Shown: positions 26,744 to 37,162, numbered from the stretch's first letter. The stretch is DNA of 64,000 nt from Spongiactinospora rosea (GCF_003315795.1 NZ_QMEY01000001.1:248001-312000), one strand, 5' to 3'. Made by a program: numbers and translations. The notes: generated by a model from the letters alone, not told the origin.

Positions 26744-27850
26744 GTGCACGTGCTCGTCATGACGGTGGTTCATCACCCTGAGGACGCGCGGATTCTGCAC
26801 AGGCAGATCCGTGCGCTGGTGGACGCCGGTCATGAGGTCACGTACGCCGCGCCGTACACCGCGCGCGGCGTGGTGCCGCGCTCGTGGGTGACCGGGGTCG
26901 ATCTGCCCAGGGCGGCCGAGCGCAAACGCTTCGCCGCCGTGCGTGCCGCCCGCAACCTGTTCAAGCGGCTGCGCGACAAGGTCGACGTGGCGCTGATCCA
27001 TGACCCCGAGCTGCTGTTCGCGGTGGCGGGCGTGCGCCGCCGCCCGCCCGTGGTGTGGGACGTCCACGAGGACACCCCGGCCACCCTCTCGCTCAAGCCG
27101 TGGCTGCCGCGCCTGCTGCGCCCCCCGGTGCGCGCCTTAGCGCGCGTCCTTGAGGGCACGGCCGAGCGCCACCTGCACCTGCTCCTCGCCGAGACCGCGT
27201 ACGCGGGCCGGTTCCGCCAGGCCCACCTGGTGGTGCCGAACGAGACCTGGGTGCCCGACACCGTCACCCCGCCGGGCGATGACCGGGTGGTCTACCTCGG
27301 CTGGCTGTCGGAGGCGCGCGGGGTGCGCGAGGCGGTCGAGGTCGGCCGGCTGCTCCAGCCGTACCGGGTCACCGTCGAGCTGATCGGCTACGCCGACCCC
27401 CAGTCCCGGCCCGTGCTGAACCAGGCGGTCGCCGACGGCGTGCTGGAGTGGCGCGACTTCATGCCCAACGACGAGGCCCTGAAGCGGCTGGACGGCGCCC
27501 TGGCCGGGCTGTCGCTGCTGCACGACGAGCCCAACTACCGGCACTCCATGCCCACCAAGATCGTGGAGTACATGGCGCACGGCATCCCGGTGATCACCAC
27601 TCCCTCCCCCCGCGCGGTGGAGCTGGTCGAGCGCTACCACAGCGGCATGGTGGTGCCCTGGGAGGACGCCCAGGCGGTCGCCAAGGCCGTCCTGGCGCTC
27701 AAGGACGACGAGCGCGAGCGCCGGGCGCAGGGCGCGCGGGGCTACTCGGCCGCCCGGGCCAACCACCACTGGCCCAACTCCGCCCGCAGGTTCGTGGCCC
27801 AGCTCGAAGCGTGGGCAGGGGTCCGGCGGGCGGGCGCGAAGAAGCGCTGA
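26744..27850 (+). CDS. Glycosyltransferase family 4
   Basis: This 368-aa GT-B enzyme has the N-terminal LVMTVVHHPEDARILHRQIR, the middle DRVVYLGWLSEARGVREAVE, and the donor-site MPTKIVEYMAHGIPVITTPS followed by ELV, which includes the E-x7-E acids. It starts at GTG 26744, 12 nt after the wecC stop with an AGGGGG ribosome site between, so it is cotranscribed and perhaps uses the wecC product (for example UDP-ManNAcA). Confidence 0.88.
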   Translation: MHVLVMTVVHHPEDARILHRQIRALVDAGHEVTYAAPYTARGVVPRSWVTGVDLPRAAERKRFAAVRAARNLFKRLRDKVDVALIHDPELLFAVAGVRRRPPVVWDVHEDTPATLSLKPWLPRLLRPPVRALARVLEGTAERHLHLLLAETAYAGRFRQAHLVVPNETWVPDTVTPPGDDRVVYLGWLSEARGVREAVEVGRLLQPYRVTVELIGYADPQSRPVLNQAVADGVLEWRDFMPNDEALKRLDGALAGLSLLHDEPNYRHSMPTKIVEYMAHGIPVITTPSPRAVELVERYHSGMVVPWEDAQAVAKAVLALKDDERERRAQGARGYSAARANHHWPNSARRFVAQLEAWAGVRRAGAKKR

Positions 27851-27925
27851 CCGACGTCCGCGAGAGCGACCCTCTGACGTCCGGATTTATCTGGCATTGA
27901 TATCAAGGGCGGTAATCTCCTGAAA

Positions 27926-29713
27926 GTGCGCTGGCTCACCGTTCTCCTGGGAGCGGCGATCATCGCCGCGGTCGCGGCCGTCGTCATCGTGATCCCCAAG
28001 GAGCCGCCCGCCCGGCGCACCGCCGAGCGGAAGGCGCCCGCCGTACCTCAGGCCAGCCTGTTCACCGACCCCTGCGGCACCTTCGACACCGGCACCCGCA
28101 CGCCGTACGCGGTGACCGGCTACTGGCTGGTCCCCACCTCCAACGAGTGCACCTGGCGCAAGCAGCTCGAAGCCATCCACAAGGTCGGCGGCGACACGGT
28201 GATCAGGCTCGGCACCGGCCTGCAGCCCCGCTACGTGGACGAGGAGGGCCGTATCATGACCAAGGACATGGAGGTGGACTCCCGCTACGCGCCCTGTGAG
28301 GAGGACGGCCTGACGTGCGTACAGGCCGCCGAACGCGACCTCAAGAAGATCAACCGCGCCAACCGGATCACCTGGACCTACGTCTACCGCACCGACGAGC
28401 GCTTCGGTGACGGCGTCTTCCGCTGTCCGGAGGTGGAGCGCTCGATCACCATCGGCAAGACCGTCTTCCACCGGCTGATCGCCCCCCAGGACGGCACCGA
28501 CGACGCGGGCTGCGACTTCACCAAGCCGCGCAACTACCACCTGATCATCGTCGCGGCGGCCCGCGAGGACAGCCTGACCCAGCTCCTCGACCTCGCCGAC
28601 CGCTTCCACATGCGGGTCTTTCCCGCGCTGCCGCTGGCCCCGCGCAACCCCGCCCAGCCCACCAAGGCCGACCCCCGCCACATCGGCACGCTGACCACGC
28701 TGACCCGCCGCATCCTCCAGGACTACGGGCGGCGCCACCGCGACCGTTCCTCGCTGGGCGGGGTGTACCAGCCGTTCGAGCTGCAGATGCGGCAGATGCG
28801 GTTCGACGGCGGCGAGAGCGACAACGACACCCTGCGGGTGTACGCCGAGCAGCACAACATCGTGGCGCAGGAGCTGCCCGGCAAGCCGATCCTGGTCAGC
28901 CCCTACCTGGACGCCCGCAGGCGGGTCGGTTTCGGGGCCACGCCCAAGGAGGTCGCCGCCGGGTTCGAGGCCCTGGCCAGGACCGGCGTGGAGATCATCG
29001 CCCCGCAGGACAGCCGCGGCACCGGCAAGGTCGGCCTGTACTGGCCCGACGAGCGCGACAGCCCGGTGGACGAACGGCTGCGCCCGACGGTCGGCGAGAC
29101 CACGTACGGCACGGCGTACCACGGCTCCACGCGCGACTACTACCGGGCCATGGCCGAGGCCCGCGACCGGGTGGCCGCCGAGGGCCACAACGTGCAACTG
29201 TGGGCCAACGTGGAGGCGTTCGAGCCGTCCGGCGAGCAGCGGTGCGGCGCCCAGGGCACCCGCGGCGCCACCGACAAGCGCCGCCTGGACGCCGCGGTCA
29301 CCCTCACCGGCCGCTACGTCTCCAAGGTCATCTCCTACATGTGGAGCGACTTCTTCACCTGCGGTTCGCCCTCGCTGTCGCAGCAGATCGCGGCCGACCA
29401 CGATCGCCCGATGGCCGTGGACGCCATCCACAAGCCCCGCGGCATCCAGGACGGGCTGGAGATCCGCGGCTACAACCTGGCGAACACGCGGGTGAACGTG
29501 ACCTGGGAGGGCCTTGCCGCACCGAAGACCGTCGACGCGCGGGCGGCGGGCTGGCACGACCCGACGCCGCTCCCGGGGATGCCCGCGGGCACCGAGACGC
29601 TGTGGGTGCCGCTGGACTGGCGGGACGTGCCGCAGGGCGAGTGGCTGCGGGTGGAGGTCGTCTCGCCGGACGGCCGGGCGGCGGCCGAGCCGTTGCACGT
29701 CAATGCGTCCTGA
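27926..29713 (+). CDS. DUF4434-like putative glycoside hydrolase, membrane-anchored
   Basis: This 595-aa protein has one N-terminal helix (MRWLTVLLGAAIIAAVAAVV), so it is anchored or secreted. A TIM-barrel-like body at about 55-470 resembles DUF4434 (YAVTGYWLVPTSNECTWRKQ, GVYQPFELQMRQM, PILVSPYLDARRRVGFG, VQLWANVEAFEPSG). A roughly 100-aa beta-rich tail follows. DUF4434 proteins sit beside exopolysaccharide genes and are thought to trim the polymer. Acidic residues at the barrel ends (QPFE, NVEAFE) could be catalytic. It starts at GTG 27926 with a weak ribosome site. Confidence 0.7.
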   Translation: MRWLTVLLGAAIIAAVAAVVIVIPKEPPARRTAERKAPAVPQASLFTDPCGTFDTGTRTPYAVTGYWLVPTSNECTWRKQLEAIHKVGGDTVIRLGTGLQPRYVDEEGRIMTKDMEVDSRYAPCEEDGLTCVQAAERDLKKINRANRITWTYVYRTDERFGDGVFRCPEVERSITIGKTVFHRLIAPQDGTDDAGCDFTKPRNYHLIIVAAAREDSLTQLLDLADRFHMRVFPALPLAPRNPAQPTKADPRHIGTLTTLTRRILQDYGRRHRDRSSLGGVYQPFELQMRQMRFDGGESDNDTLRVYAEQHNIVAQELPGKPILVSPYLDARRRVGFGATPKEVAAGFEALARTGVEIIAPQDSRGTGKVGLYWPDERDSPVDERLRPTVGETTYGTAYHGSTRDYYRAMAEARDRVAAEGHNVQLWANVEAFEPSGEQRCGAQGTRGATDKRRLDAAVTLTGRYVSKVISYMWSDFFTCGSPSLSQQIAADHDRPMAVDAIHKPRGIQDGLEIRGYNLANTRVNVTWEGLAAPKTVDARAAGWHDPTPLPGMPAGTETLWVPLDWRDVPQGEWLRVEVVSPDGRAAAEPLHVNAS

Positions 29714-29767
29714 TCGGTGCTTCGAGGTTCACCCTGCGGACGGCCCGCTCGGTGTAACGTGCACGGC

Positions 29768-30445
29768 ATGACCCCGCGCATCCCGGTCAGCGTGGATCTG
29801 GTCGTGCTCACCGTGCGCTTCGCGGAGCTGTGCGCGCTGGTGTGGCGGCGCGACCGCCCGCCGTACTCGGGGCGCTGGGCGCTGAGCGGCGGCTTCATCC
29901 ACCTCGACGAAGACCTCCCGGCCGCCGCGGCCCGGGTGCTCGCCGAGCGGGCCGGCCTGCCCGGGGCCCCGGTCCACCTGGAGCAGTTGCAGACCTACGG
30001 CTATCCCGACCGCGACCCGCGCCAGCGGGTGCTGAGCGTGGCCTACCTGGGCCTCGCGCCCGACCTGCCCGCCTCCACCGAGGCCCACATGAGCTGGCGG
30101 CCGCTGACCGAGCTGTCCGAGATGGCCTTCGACCACCGGCGGATCATGCTCGACGGCATCGAGCGGGCCCGCTCCAAGCTGGAGTACACCTCGCTGGGCG
30201 CGGCGTTCTGCCCGCCCGCGTTCACGGTGGCCGAGCTGCGCCGGGTCTACGAGATCGTGTGGGGCCGCACCCTCGACCCGCGCAACTTCCACCGCAAGGT
30301 CACCAAGGCCGAGGGCTTCCTCGTGCCCACCGGCCACAGCACCACCAGGGACGGCGGGCGACCCGCGATGCTGTACCGGCGCGGCCCGGCCGAGCTGCTG
30401 CGCCCGCCGATGATGCGCCCCGCCAAGGACGCCGTGCGCCTGTAG
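29768..30445 (+). CDS. Nudix-fold, NrtR-like transcriptional regulator
   Basis: This 225-aa protein has a Nudix fold (about 1-140) and a winged-helix C-terminus ([20 protein letters not shown]). The Nudix box region, [20 protein letters not shown], lacks the paired RE..EE acids needed for hydrolysis. That degeneracy plus the wHTH is the hallmark of NrtR, which senses ADP-ribose and controls NAD genes. No NAD genes are adjacent. It starts at ATG 29768; the leader is short and no ribosome site is obvious. Confidence 0.75.
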   Translation: MTPRIPVSVDLVVLTVRFAELCALVWRRDRPPYSGRWALSGGFIHLDEDLPAAAARVLAERAGLPGAPVHLEQLQTYGYPDRDPRQRVLSVAYLGLAPDLPASTEAHMSWRPLTELSEMAFDHRRIMLDGIERARSKLEYTSLGAAFCPPAFTVAELRRVYEIVWGRTLDPRNFHRKVTKAEGFLVPTGHSTTRDGGRPAMLYRRGPAELLRPPMMRPAKDAVRL

Positions 30446-30495
30446 GAGCGTGCCCTGTCAGGGGGGACCACGGGGGCGGGGGTTATCGTGTGGCC

Positions 30496-31563
30496 ATGCC
30501 TCGTTTCCGCGCGATTTTGGACACCGTGCCGCCGTACAAGGCCGGAAAGACCGCCGTCTCACCCGACGGCCGCTCCTACAAGCTTTCGTCCAACGAGTCC
30601 CCCTACGGCCCGCTGCCCTCCGTGGTCGAGGCGGTCGCCGCGGCCGCGCGCGACATGCAGCTCTACCCCGACCCGGCCGCGACCGACCTGACGCGGGCCA
30701 TCGCCGAGCGCTACGACGTGCCGGCGGAGCACGTGGGGCTCGGTCCCGGCTCGGTGACGCTGGCCCAGCAGCTTCTCGCGACGGTTTGCGACCCGGGGGC
30801 CGAGGTGCTGTACGCGTGGCGGTCGTTCGAGGCGTATCCGCTGCTCGCTGACCTGGCCGGGATGACCTCGGTGCGCGTGCCGCTGGCCGCCGGCACCCAC
30901 GACCTGGACGCGATGGCGGCGGCGATCACCCCGCGGACCCGCCTGATCTTCGTCTGCAACCCGAACAACCCGACCGGCACGGTGGTCCGCCGGGAGGAGC
31001 TGGTGCGGTTCCTGGACCGGGTGCCGGGCGAGGTGCTGGTGATCCTCGACGAGGCGTACCGCGAGTACGTCAGGGACGCCGACGTGCCCGACGGCCTCAC
31101 CCTCTACCGCGACCGTCCCAACGTGGCGGTGCTGCGCACCTTCTCCAAGGCGTACGGCCTGGCGGGGCTGCGGCTGGGCTACCTGATCGGCCAGGAGCCG
31201 GTGGCGGCGGCGGTCCGGAAGGTCATGATGCCGTTCGCGATCAACCACCTGGCGCAGGTCGCGGGCATCGCCTCGCTGGCCGCCGAGGACGAGCTGCTGG
31301 AGCGCGTGGAGCTGGTCGTCAAGGAGCGCACGCGGGTCCGTGAGGCCCTGCTGGGCCAGGGCTGGGACGTCCCCGCCACCGAGGCCAACTTCGTGTGGCT
31401 GGCGCTGGGTGAGGACACCGCGGCGTTCGCCGAGACGTGCGCGGCCGAGGGCCTCGCCGTACGGCCGTTCCATCCGGAGGGCGCGCGGGTCTCCATCGGC
31501 TCTCCCGAGGCCAACGACGCCTTCCTGGCGGTCGCGGCGGCCTTCAGGTCCGCCCGGACGTGA
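30496..31563 (+). CDS. Histidinol-phosphate/aromatic aminotransferase (HisC family)
   Basis: This 355-aa fold-type I PLP enzyme has CNPNNPTG (154-161), DEAY (185-188) and the PLP-binding Lys218 in [15 protein letters not shown]. The N-terminal [12 protein letters not shown] is the family's substrate loop. It transaminates histidinol phosphate or aromatic amino acids. It is not in a his operon, so a Pat-like aromatic role is as likely as histidine synthesis. It starts at ATG 30496. It overlaps the convergent EamA gene tail by 20 bp. Confidence 0.88.
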   Translation: MPRFRAILDTVPPYKAGKTAVSPDGRSYKLSSNESPYGPLPSVVEAVAAAARDMQLYPDPAATDLTRAIAERYDVPAEHVGLGPGSVTLAQQLLATVCDPGAEVLYAWRSFEAYPLLADLAGMTSVRVPLAAGTHDLDAMAAAITPRTRLIFVCNPNNPTGTVVRREELVRFLDRVPGEVLVILDEAYREYVRDADVPDGLTLYRDRPNVAVLRTFSKAYGLAGLRLGYLIGQEPVAAAVRKVMMPFAINHLAQVAGIASLAAEDELLERVELVVKERTRVREALLGQGWDVPATEANFVWLALGEDTAAFAETCAAEGLAVRPFHPEGARVSIGSPEANDAFLAVAAAFRSART

Positions 31564-32494
31564 GCTGCGGCTCGTCCGCCGGTTCGGCGGGCCGTGCTCG
31601 CCGCCCGCTGGACGACACCACGAGTGCCACGCCCGCGACGATCACGAGCCCGCCCAGGACGACCTGCGTCGTGATGGGCTCGCCCAGCACGATCGCGCCC
31701 AGGAGGACGGCCACCACGGGGTTGACGTACGCGTAGGTCGAGACCAGCGAGATCGGGGCGTTGCCCAGCAGCCAGGCGTACGACGTGAAGCCGATCAGCG
31801 AGCCCACCAGGACCATGTAGACCAGCCCGGCCCAGGAACCGCCGGAGATCTCGGCCAGGTGCAGCCGCTCGCCGCCGATCAGGCCGCCCGCCACCAGGAC
31901 CAGGCCGCCCGCCAGCATCTCCACCGTGCTCGCCGCGAACGGGTTGGGCGGCATCGGGATGCGCGCGGCCAGGAACGACCCGATCGACCAGAGCAGGGAC
32001 GCGACCAGGACGATCACCACGCCCTGCGTGTTCGACCCGCCCGTGCCACCGGTGAGCGACAGCGCCGCCACCCCGCCGAAGCCGACCAGCACCCCGGCGA
32101 ACGTCATCAGGTTGGGCCGGTCCCGCACCAGCACCCGGAAGATCACCAGCCACAGCGGCACCGAGGCCACCAGGAGCGCGGCGAGCCCGCTGCCGATGTA
32201 CTGCTCGGCGACCGAGACCATGCCGTTGCCGCCGGTCAGCAGCAGCACGCCGACCAGCGCCGCACCGCCGAACTGGCGTGCGGACATGCGAAAGGCCCCC
32301 CGCTTCCGCACCAGCAGGAACGCGCCGAGCAGAAGCCCCGCCGCCAGGAAGCGCAGCGCTGCTCCCAGCAGCGGCGGAATCGTCTCGATCATGACCGCGA
32401 TGCCGAGGTACGTAGAACCCCATACCACGTACACGATCGCCAGCGCGCCCCAGATCAGCAACGATTGGCGGCGGACAGCATCAACTGACCCCAT
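31544..32494 (-). CDS. EamA/DMT-family exporter
   Basis: This 316-aa membrane protein has ten helices in two EamA repeats. The first repeat starts [20 protein letters not shown] and the second is marked by [20 protein letters not shown] and [20 protein letters not shown]. It resembles YedA/RhaT-type exporters of amino acids or metabolites; the substrate is unknown. It starts at ATG 32494. Confidence 0.9.
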   Translation of the reverse strand: MGSVDAVRRQSLLIWGALAIVYVVWGSTYLGIAVMIETIPPLLGAALRFLAAGLLLGAFLLVRKRGAFRMSARQFGGAALVGVLLLTGGNGMVSVAEQYIGSGLAALLVASVPLWLVIFRVLVRDRPNLMTFAGVLVGFGGVAALSLTGGTGGSNTQGVVIVLVASLLWSIGSFLAARIPMPPNPFAASTVEMLAGGLVLVAGGLIGGERLHLAEISGGSWAGLVYMVLVGSLIGFTSYAWLLGNAPISLVSTYAYVNPVVAVLLGAIVLGEPITTQVVLGGLVIVAGVALVVSSSGRRARPAEPADEPQLTSGRT

Positions 32495-32558
32495 GGCTCA
32501 TTACAGTACCGGCTGCCGCCGTGAAAACACTCGCCAGGGTCGGACCCCACGTCCGACC

Positions 32559-33848
32559 TCAGCGCGTGCCGAGCTTCTCCACGATGAGCCGGTAGAGCTG
32601 CCGGGGTCTGCCGGGCTGCGGGGTGCGGTTGGGCGGCAGCGGCCACGCGAGTCCCTCGTCCACCAGCGTGCGCAGCAACCGCCGTGCCGTACGCGGGGTC
32701 ACGCCGAGCATCCGCCCCGCGCTCTCCGCGTCCACCACCGTGTCCCCGCCCTCCAGCTTGGCCGCCAGCCTCGCCAGGACCTCCACGCCCTTGGGCTTGA
32801 TGGGTCCTGACCCCGCCGGGGGCATCCTGGGGGGCGGCACCAGCGCCCGGCCCTCGCGGTCCACCGCGAAGCCCTGGCCCTGCTTGCCCGTCTGGGTGCG
32901 CGCCAGCGCCGCTCTGGCGTGGCTCTCGGCGTCGTGGGTGGTGCGGCCCATGCCGACCCCCACCTCCACCGCCAGACCCAGCTCGTCGCGGATCCTGGCC
33001 GCGAACGGCATCACCCGGAACCCGTCCGTCGCCGCCGCCACCGAACCCCTCGTCGCCGTCACCAGATAGCTGTGATCGTCGATCGGCCACACCGTCGCGT
33101 TGATCCGGTTGGCCTCCTGCACCAGCAATCGGTGCAGCGAGAGGCGCAGCTCGTCGCGCCAGTACCGGGGCGCGGCCCGGCGTACCGGCTCGCGCAACGT
33201 CGGCACCTCGACGACCACCACCGTGAGCTGGGATTCCTCCAGCCGGTGGTGCGCGCCGAGCAGCGCCGCGGTGTGCAGCGCCGTGCGGACGGCCGCGGAC
33301 GTCGGCCGGATCCGGATCACCGGAATCGAGGCCGCCTGCAACCGTTCGGCCACCGCGGGCAGGCACGTCAGCGCCCCGCTGGTGGCTCCCTGTCTGGCCA
33401 GCCGCTCGTGGTACGCGGCCAGCGTGCCCGTCGCTCCAGGCTCGTCGCGGCTGTGCACCTCCGCACTGGCCAGCCCGAGATCGGAGTAAGCCTCCTCCAC
33501 CTCGGGCCGGGTCAGAACGTCGATGCTGACCCTTTCAGGGTCGATCCGCTCGTCCAATGCGGCCCGGGCCAATGCCGCCACGAGTGCCGCTCCACCGAGC
33601 TGAACATAAGTCGCCGGCATTGTGAGCACGCCCGAACGCCGGGCGATGTCGTAAGGGACAGGGCTCGCGAAAAGGCAGGCGTCAACGCCTGGCCCAAGCC
33701 TTGTCACCTTGTCGGCGGCTTCCTGTTCATCCCGATAAGCGGCAGCCACGAGTCGGCATGGCAGCGGTGCCGCGGCATGCCCCATGAGCATCACGCGCTC
33801 GACCAGATCGTGTGGTCCCACCACCCCGATGGTGAGATCCGGCGTCAT
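32559..33848 (-). CDS. Transcriptional regulator with C-terminal winged HTH
   Basis: This roughly 429-aa protein has an N-terminal Rossmann-like part (LTIGVVGPHDLVERVMLMGH), a middle domain that reads like a degenerate GGDEF cyclase fold (LAVEVGVGMGRTTHDAESHA) without catalytic residues, and a C-terminal HTH (DAESAGRMLGVTPRTARRLL). The likely role is sensing a small molecule and binding DNA. ATG 33848 is chosen because the 60 nt upstream, from an ATG at 33908, have low third-position GC. The target is unknown. Confidence 0.65.
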   Translation of the reverse strand: MTPDLTIGVVGPHDLVERVMLMGHAAAPLPCRLVAAAYRDEQEAADKVTRLGPGVDACLFASPVPYDIARRSGVLTMPATYVQLGGAALVAALARAALDERIDPERVSIDVLTRPEVEEAYSDLGLASAEVHSRDEPGATGTLAAYHERLARQGATSGALTCLPAVAERLQAASIPVIRIRPTSAAVRTALHTAALLGAHHRLEESQLTVVVVEVPTLREPVRRAAPRYWRDELRLSLHRLLVQEANRINATVWPIDDHSYLVTATRGSVAAATDGFRVMPFAARIRDELGLAVEVGVGMGRTTHDAESHARAALARTQTGKQGQGFAVDREGRALVPPPRMPPAGSGPIKPKGVEVLARLAAKLEGGDTVVDAESAGRMLGVTPRTARRLLRTLVDEGLAWPLPPNRTPQPGRPRQLYRLIVEKLGTR

Positions 33849-34048
33849 GGTGCCCGGACGTGACACTCGGGGTGTTTCTTCGCCCCGCTCGACCAATGTT
33901 CGTCCCATCCTGCCATCCGTTTGTGGTGCTCTCTTTTGGAACGATCGCTCGCGAGGGCCATAATGTCACGCCCGGATTTTAGCCAATACCGTTCCCGTGG
34001 CTCGAAGTTCTGGTAAAGACGCAGGTCAGCATGGGAAAAGGGACGATT

Positions 34049-35317
34049 TCATGTGGTGCAAATCTCTCGCGTGACATCGGCGCCCAGAGCCTGCATGCGT
34101 TCGGCCAGATGGGCGTGCCCGCGATCGATGAGATAGCCGTTGGAGATCACGGTCTCCCCTTCGGCGGCCAGTCCCGCGAGAACGAGCGCGATACCCGAGC
34201 GCAGATCGTGAGCGGTCACGCTCGTTCCGGTGAGGGGAGCGCCGCCGTGCACCACTGCGCGGCTGCCTTCCACCTCGATGGTGGCGCCCATCCGGTTGAG
34301 TTCGGCGGCGAGTGCGAAGCGGCCGTCGAAAATGCGCTCGTGAATATAGCTCGCGCCATCGGCGAGACAGGCGACCGTCATGATGGGCGACTGGAGGTCG
34401 GTGGCGAATCCGGGGAAGGTGTCGGTGATCACGTTGATCGGGCGCAGCGTGCGGTCCCTGCCGACGTTGAGGACCGCGCCCTGGTCGGCGAACTCGACCC
34501 CCATCTGCTCCAGCTTCCAGCGGACCACGCCGAGGTGGTCGAGCTGCGCGCCGACCAGGTTGACCTCGCCGCCGGTGATGGCCGCGGCCATGGCGAACAC
34601 GCCCGCGTCCAGCCGGTCGGGCATCACCTGGTGCTCGACCGCGCGCAGCTCGTCGACGCCCTGGACGGTGATGAACCCGGTGCCGCCGCCGCTGATCTTC
34701 GCGCCCATCTTGGTGAGCATCTCGATCACGTCGAGGACCTCGGGCTCCAGCGCGGCGTTCTCGATCACCGTGGTGCCCGAGGCCAGCGCGGCGGCCATGA
34801 TCAGGTTTTCGGTGCCGGTGTGCGACGGCGTGTCCAGGTAGAGGGAGGCGCCGGTCAGCCCGGCGGCCTTGACCGTGATGACGGTCTCGCCGTCGTCCAC
34901 GACCGCGCCGAGGCGCTTGTAGCCGAGATAGTGGAAGTCGAGGTTACGGCTGCCCAGGTTGCAGCCGCCGATGCCCTCGATCACGGCCTCGCCGAGCCGG
35001 TGCAGCAGCGCCGGGACGAACAGCACCGAGCCGCGGAAGCGGCGGGCGATCTCGGCAGGCAGCACCGCGCTCGTCAGTTTGGAGGCGTCGATCACCAAGG
35101 TGCGCTCGGCCTCGTGCAGCTCCACCCTGGCGCCGACGGCCTCGGCGAGCTCGACGGCGCGGCGGACATCCTCGATGATCGGCACGTTGCGCAGCACCGT
35201 GCGGCCCTCGGTCGCCAGCAGCGCCGCGCCGATCATCGGCAGCACGGCGTTCTTCGCACCCTGGATGAAGGCGGTGCCACGCAGTGCGTTGCCACCACGC
35301 ACGCGGTAACGGACCAT
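34049..35317 (-). CDS. murA: UDP-N-acetylglucosamine 1-carboxyvinyltransferase (MurA paralogue)
   Basis: This 422-aa protein has the MurA/AroA double fold. Lys22 (IQGAKNAVLPMIGAALLA) and Cys119 (GIGGCNLGSRNLDFH) match the catalytic Lys and the fosfomycin-target Cys. PSHTGTENLIMAAALASGTT and FPGFATDLQSPIMTVACLAD are conserved substrate loops. It joins enolpyruvate to UDP-GlcNAc in the first step of peptidoglycan synthesis. Its sequence differs from the usual actinobacterial MurA, so it may be a second copy. ATG 35317 has AGGAG ten bases upstream; a TTG at 35326 is too close to it. Confidence 0.85.
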   Translation of the reverse strand: MVRYRVRGGNALRGTAFIQGAKNAVLPMIGAALLATEGRTVLRNVPIIEDVRRAVELAEAVGARVELHEAERTLVIDASKLTSAVLPAEIARRFRGSVLFVPALLHRLGEAVIEGIGGCNLGSRNLDFHYLGYKRLGAVVDDGETVITVKAAGLTGASLYLDTPSHTGTENLIMAAALASGTTVIENAALEPEVLDVIEMLTKMGAKISGGGTGFITVQGVDELRAVEHQVMPDRLDAGVFAMAAAITGGEVNLVGAQLDHLGVVRWKLEQMGVEFADQGAVLNVGRDRTLRPINVITDTFPGFATDLQSPIMTVACLADGASYIHERIFDGRFALAAELNRMGATIEVEGSRAVVHGGAPLTGTSVTAHDLRSGIALVLAGLAAEGETVISNGYLIDRGHAHLAERMQALGADVTREICTT

Positions 35318-35505
35318 TCGCGTCAAGCTCCTTGGCAGTAACGGGGGTGGCTCACCGGGGGGGAATTTCGGCTAGTGAGCTTCCGCAGGGGTTATCGCGG
35401 CCCACAGTAGCCGTTGTGGGGGGATGACCCGGCCGATTCCAAAGGGTCCGATGGTGAAGATGTGACCGCCCGCTGCACATGCCCGCTCCGGCCTGCGGCC
35501 GGGGT

Positions 35506-36777
35506 TCAGAGCGTGCCGTCGGTTTCGCGGCTTTCGGCGGCTGCGGCGGCGATGTCCGTGCGGTGGTGGGCCCCCGCCAGGCGTACCCGGCCGAGGGCGT
35601 CGTAGGCCGCGGCGCGGGCGGCGGCGAGGTCTTCGCCGGTGCCGACCACGTTGAGCACCCGTCCGCCCGAGGCGATGACCCGGCCCTCGTCGTCCAGCGT
35701 CGTGCCCGCGTGCAGTACGTAGGCGTCCGGGCAGTCGGTCTCGACGGCCGCAAGCCCCTCGATGACCCCGCCGGTGACGGGGGAGGCCGGGTAGTTCTCC
35801 GCGGCCAGGACCACGGCCACGGCCGCGCCGCCCCGGTAGGTGAGCGGGGGCAGCCCGGTCAGGCCGCCGGTCGCCGCCGCGTGCAGCAGCCCGCCCAGCG
35901 GGGTGGCCAGCCGGTCCAGCACGACCTGGGTCTCCGGGTCGCCGAACCGGGCGTTGAACTCGATGACCCTGGGGCCCTCGGCGGTCAGCGCCAGCCCCGC
36001 GTAGAGCACCCCGATGTACGGTGTGCCGCGCTTGGCCAGCTCGTCGATGGTGGGCTGGACCACGGCCGCCATGACCTCGTCGGTCAGGCTCGGCTTGGCC
36101 CAGGGCAGCGGCGTGTAGGAGCCCATGCCGCCGGTGTTGGGCCCGGCGTCGCCGTCGTAGGCGCGCTTGAAGTCCTGCGCGGGGCGCAGGGGCACGGCCG
36201 TCTCGCCGTCGCAGAGCGCGAACAGCGACACCTCGGGGCCGTCCAGGTACTCCTCGATGACGACCCGCTCGCAGGCCGCCGCGTGCGCCAGCGCCGCCTC
36301 GCGGTCATCGGTCACCACGACGCCCTTGCCGGCCGCCAGGCCGTCGTCCTTGACCACGTACGGGGGGCCGTACGCGTCGAGCGCGGCGGCGGCCTCCTCC
36401 GGCGTCGTGCACGTGCTCGCGCGGGCCGTGGGCACTCCCGCCGCCGCCATGACCTCCTTGGCGAACGCCTTGGACCCCTCGATCCGCGCCGCCTCGGCCG
36501 ACGGGCCGAAGCACGGCATGCCCGCCTCCCGCAGCGCGTCGGCCACCCCGGCGACCAGCGGCGCCTCGGGGCCGACCACGACCAGATCCGCGCCGACCCG
36601 CCCGGCGAGCGCCGTGACGTCGGCCGGATCGGTCGCCCGGACGGGATGCACCGTCGCCACGGACGCGATCCCGGCGTTACCGGGGGCGCAGTGAACCTCT
36701 TCCACCTGCGAATCCGCCGCGAGCGCCCGGCACAGGGCGTGCTCGCGTCCGCCGCTTCCAATCACAAGTACCCGCAC
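35506..36777 (-). CDS. purD: Phosphoribosylamine-glycine ligase
   Basis: This 423-aa ATP-grasp enzyme joins glycine to phosphoribosylamine, step 2 of purine synthesis. It starts [20 protein letters not shown] and has [20 protein letters not shown], the ATP-grasp [32 protein letters not shown] and [18 protein letters not shown]. The length is normal. It starts at GTG 36777; upstream in-frame sequence is non-coding. purA lies 2.6 kb away on the same strand. Confidence 0.95.
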   Translation of the reverse strand: MRVLVIGSGGREHALCRALAADSQVEEVHCAPGNAGIASVATVHPVRATDPADVTALAGRVGADLVVVGPEAPLVAGVADALREAGMPCFGPSAEAARIEGSKAFAKEVMAAAGVPTARASTCTTPEEAAAALDAYGPPYVVKDDGLAAGKGVVVTDDREAALAHAAACERVVIEEYLDGPEVSLFALCDGETAVPLRPAQDFKRAYDGDAGPNTGGMGSYTPLPWAKPSLTDEVMAAVVQPTIDELAKRGTPYIGVLYAGLALTAEGPRVIEFNARFGDPETQVVLDRLATPLGGLLHAAATGGLTGLPPLTYRGGAAVAVVLAAENYPASPVTGGVIEGLAAVETDCPDAYVLHAGTTLDDEGRVIASGGRVLNVVGTGEDLAAARAAAYDALGRVRLAGAHHRTDIAAAAAESRETDGTL

Positions 36778-37162
36778 GCGAACGACCCTACCGGTGCCGG
36801 ATGCCCGGCAGGTTGCCCTCGTGCCCCGGCCGGGGCGGCGTCGAGACTCGATGGGGATTTTGTTGGGTTCCGCATGATCCTGGGGACTCCTTCCGGGTAG
36901 GGTTGACCTTCGGTGCGAGGCCCTGTGGTAACTTGGGGCGGCTTTGGTGCCTGCTTGGGATTGGAGGTGGTCCGGGATGAGCTCTGGTGATCCTTGCAGT
37001 ACGTGCTCGCGCACGTACGTCGTGCGCACGATCGTTCTCCCCCGACCACTCCGATTCGGTCGCCCGGCCTGAGGGCCCACGCGCTTTTCTCTGTCTGACC
37101 GGCCTGTCAAGGTCGCGTCGTGCCTCGCGTGGCCCCGCCGACCCGGGCGGGAAGGGAGCGCC
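36778..37162 (+). promoter_or_regulatory. Leader region of the CorA gene
   Basis: This 385-bp gap holds a candidate promoter, TTGACC (36903-36908) and TGGTAA (36926-36931) with 17-bp spacing, giving a leader of about 220 nt before the CorA start. Within it is a perfect hairpin, GTACGTGC (36999-37006) and GCACGTAC (37011-37018). A long structured leader before a magnesium-type transporter suggests RNA control, but I do not recognise an M-box or other known riboswitch. Confidence 0.4.

Noticed and set aside
36778..37162. M-box or other known riboswitch before corA
   Set aside because: The conserved M-box sequence blocks are not visible; only a generic hairpin is present.
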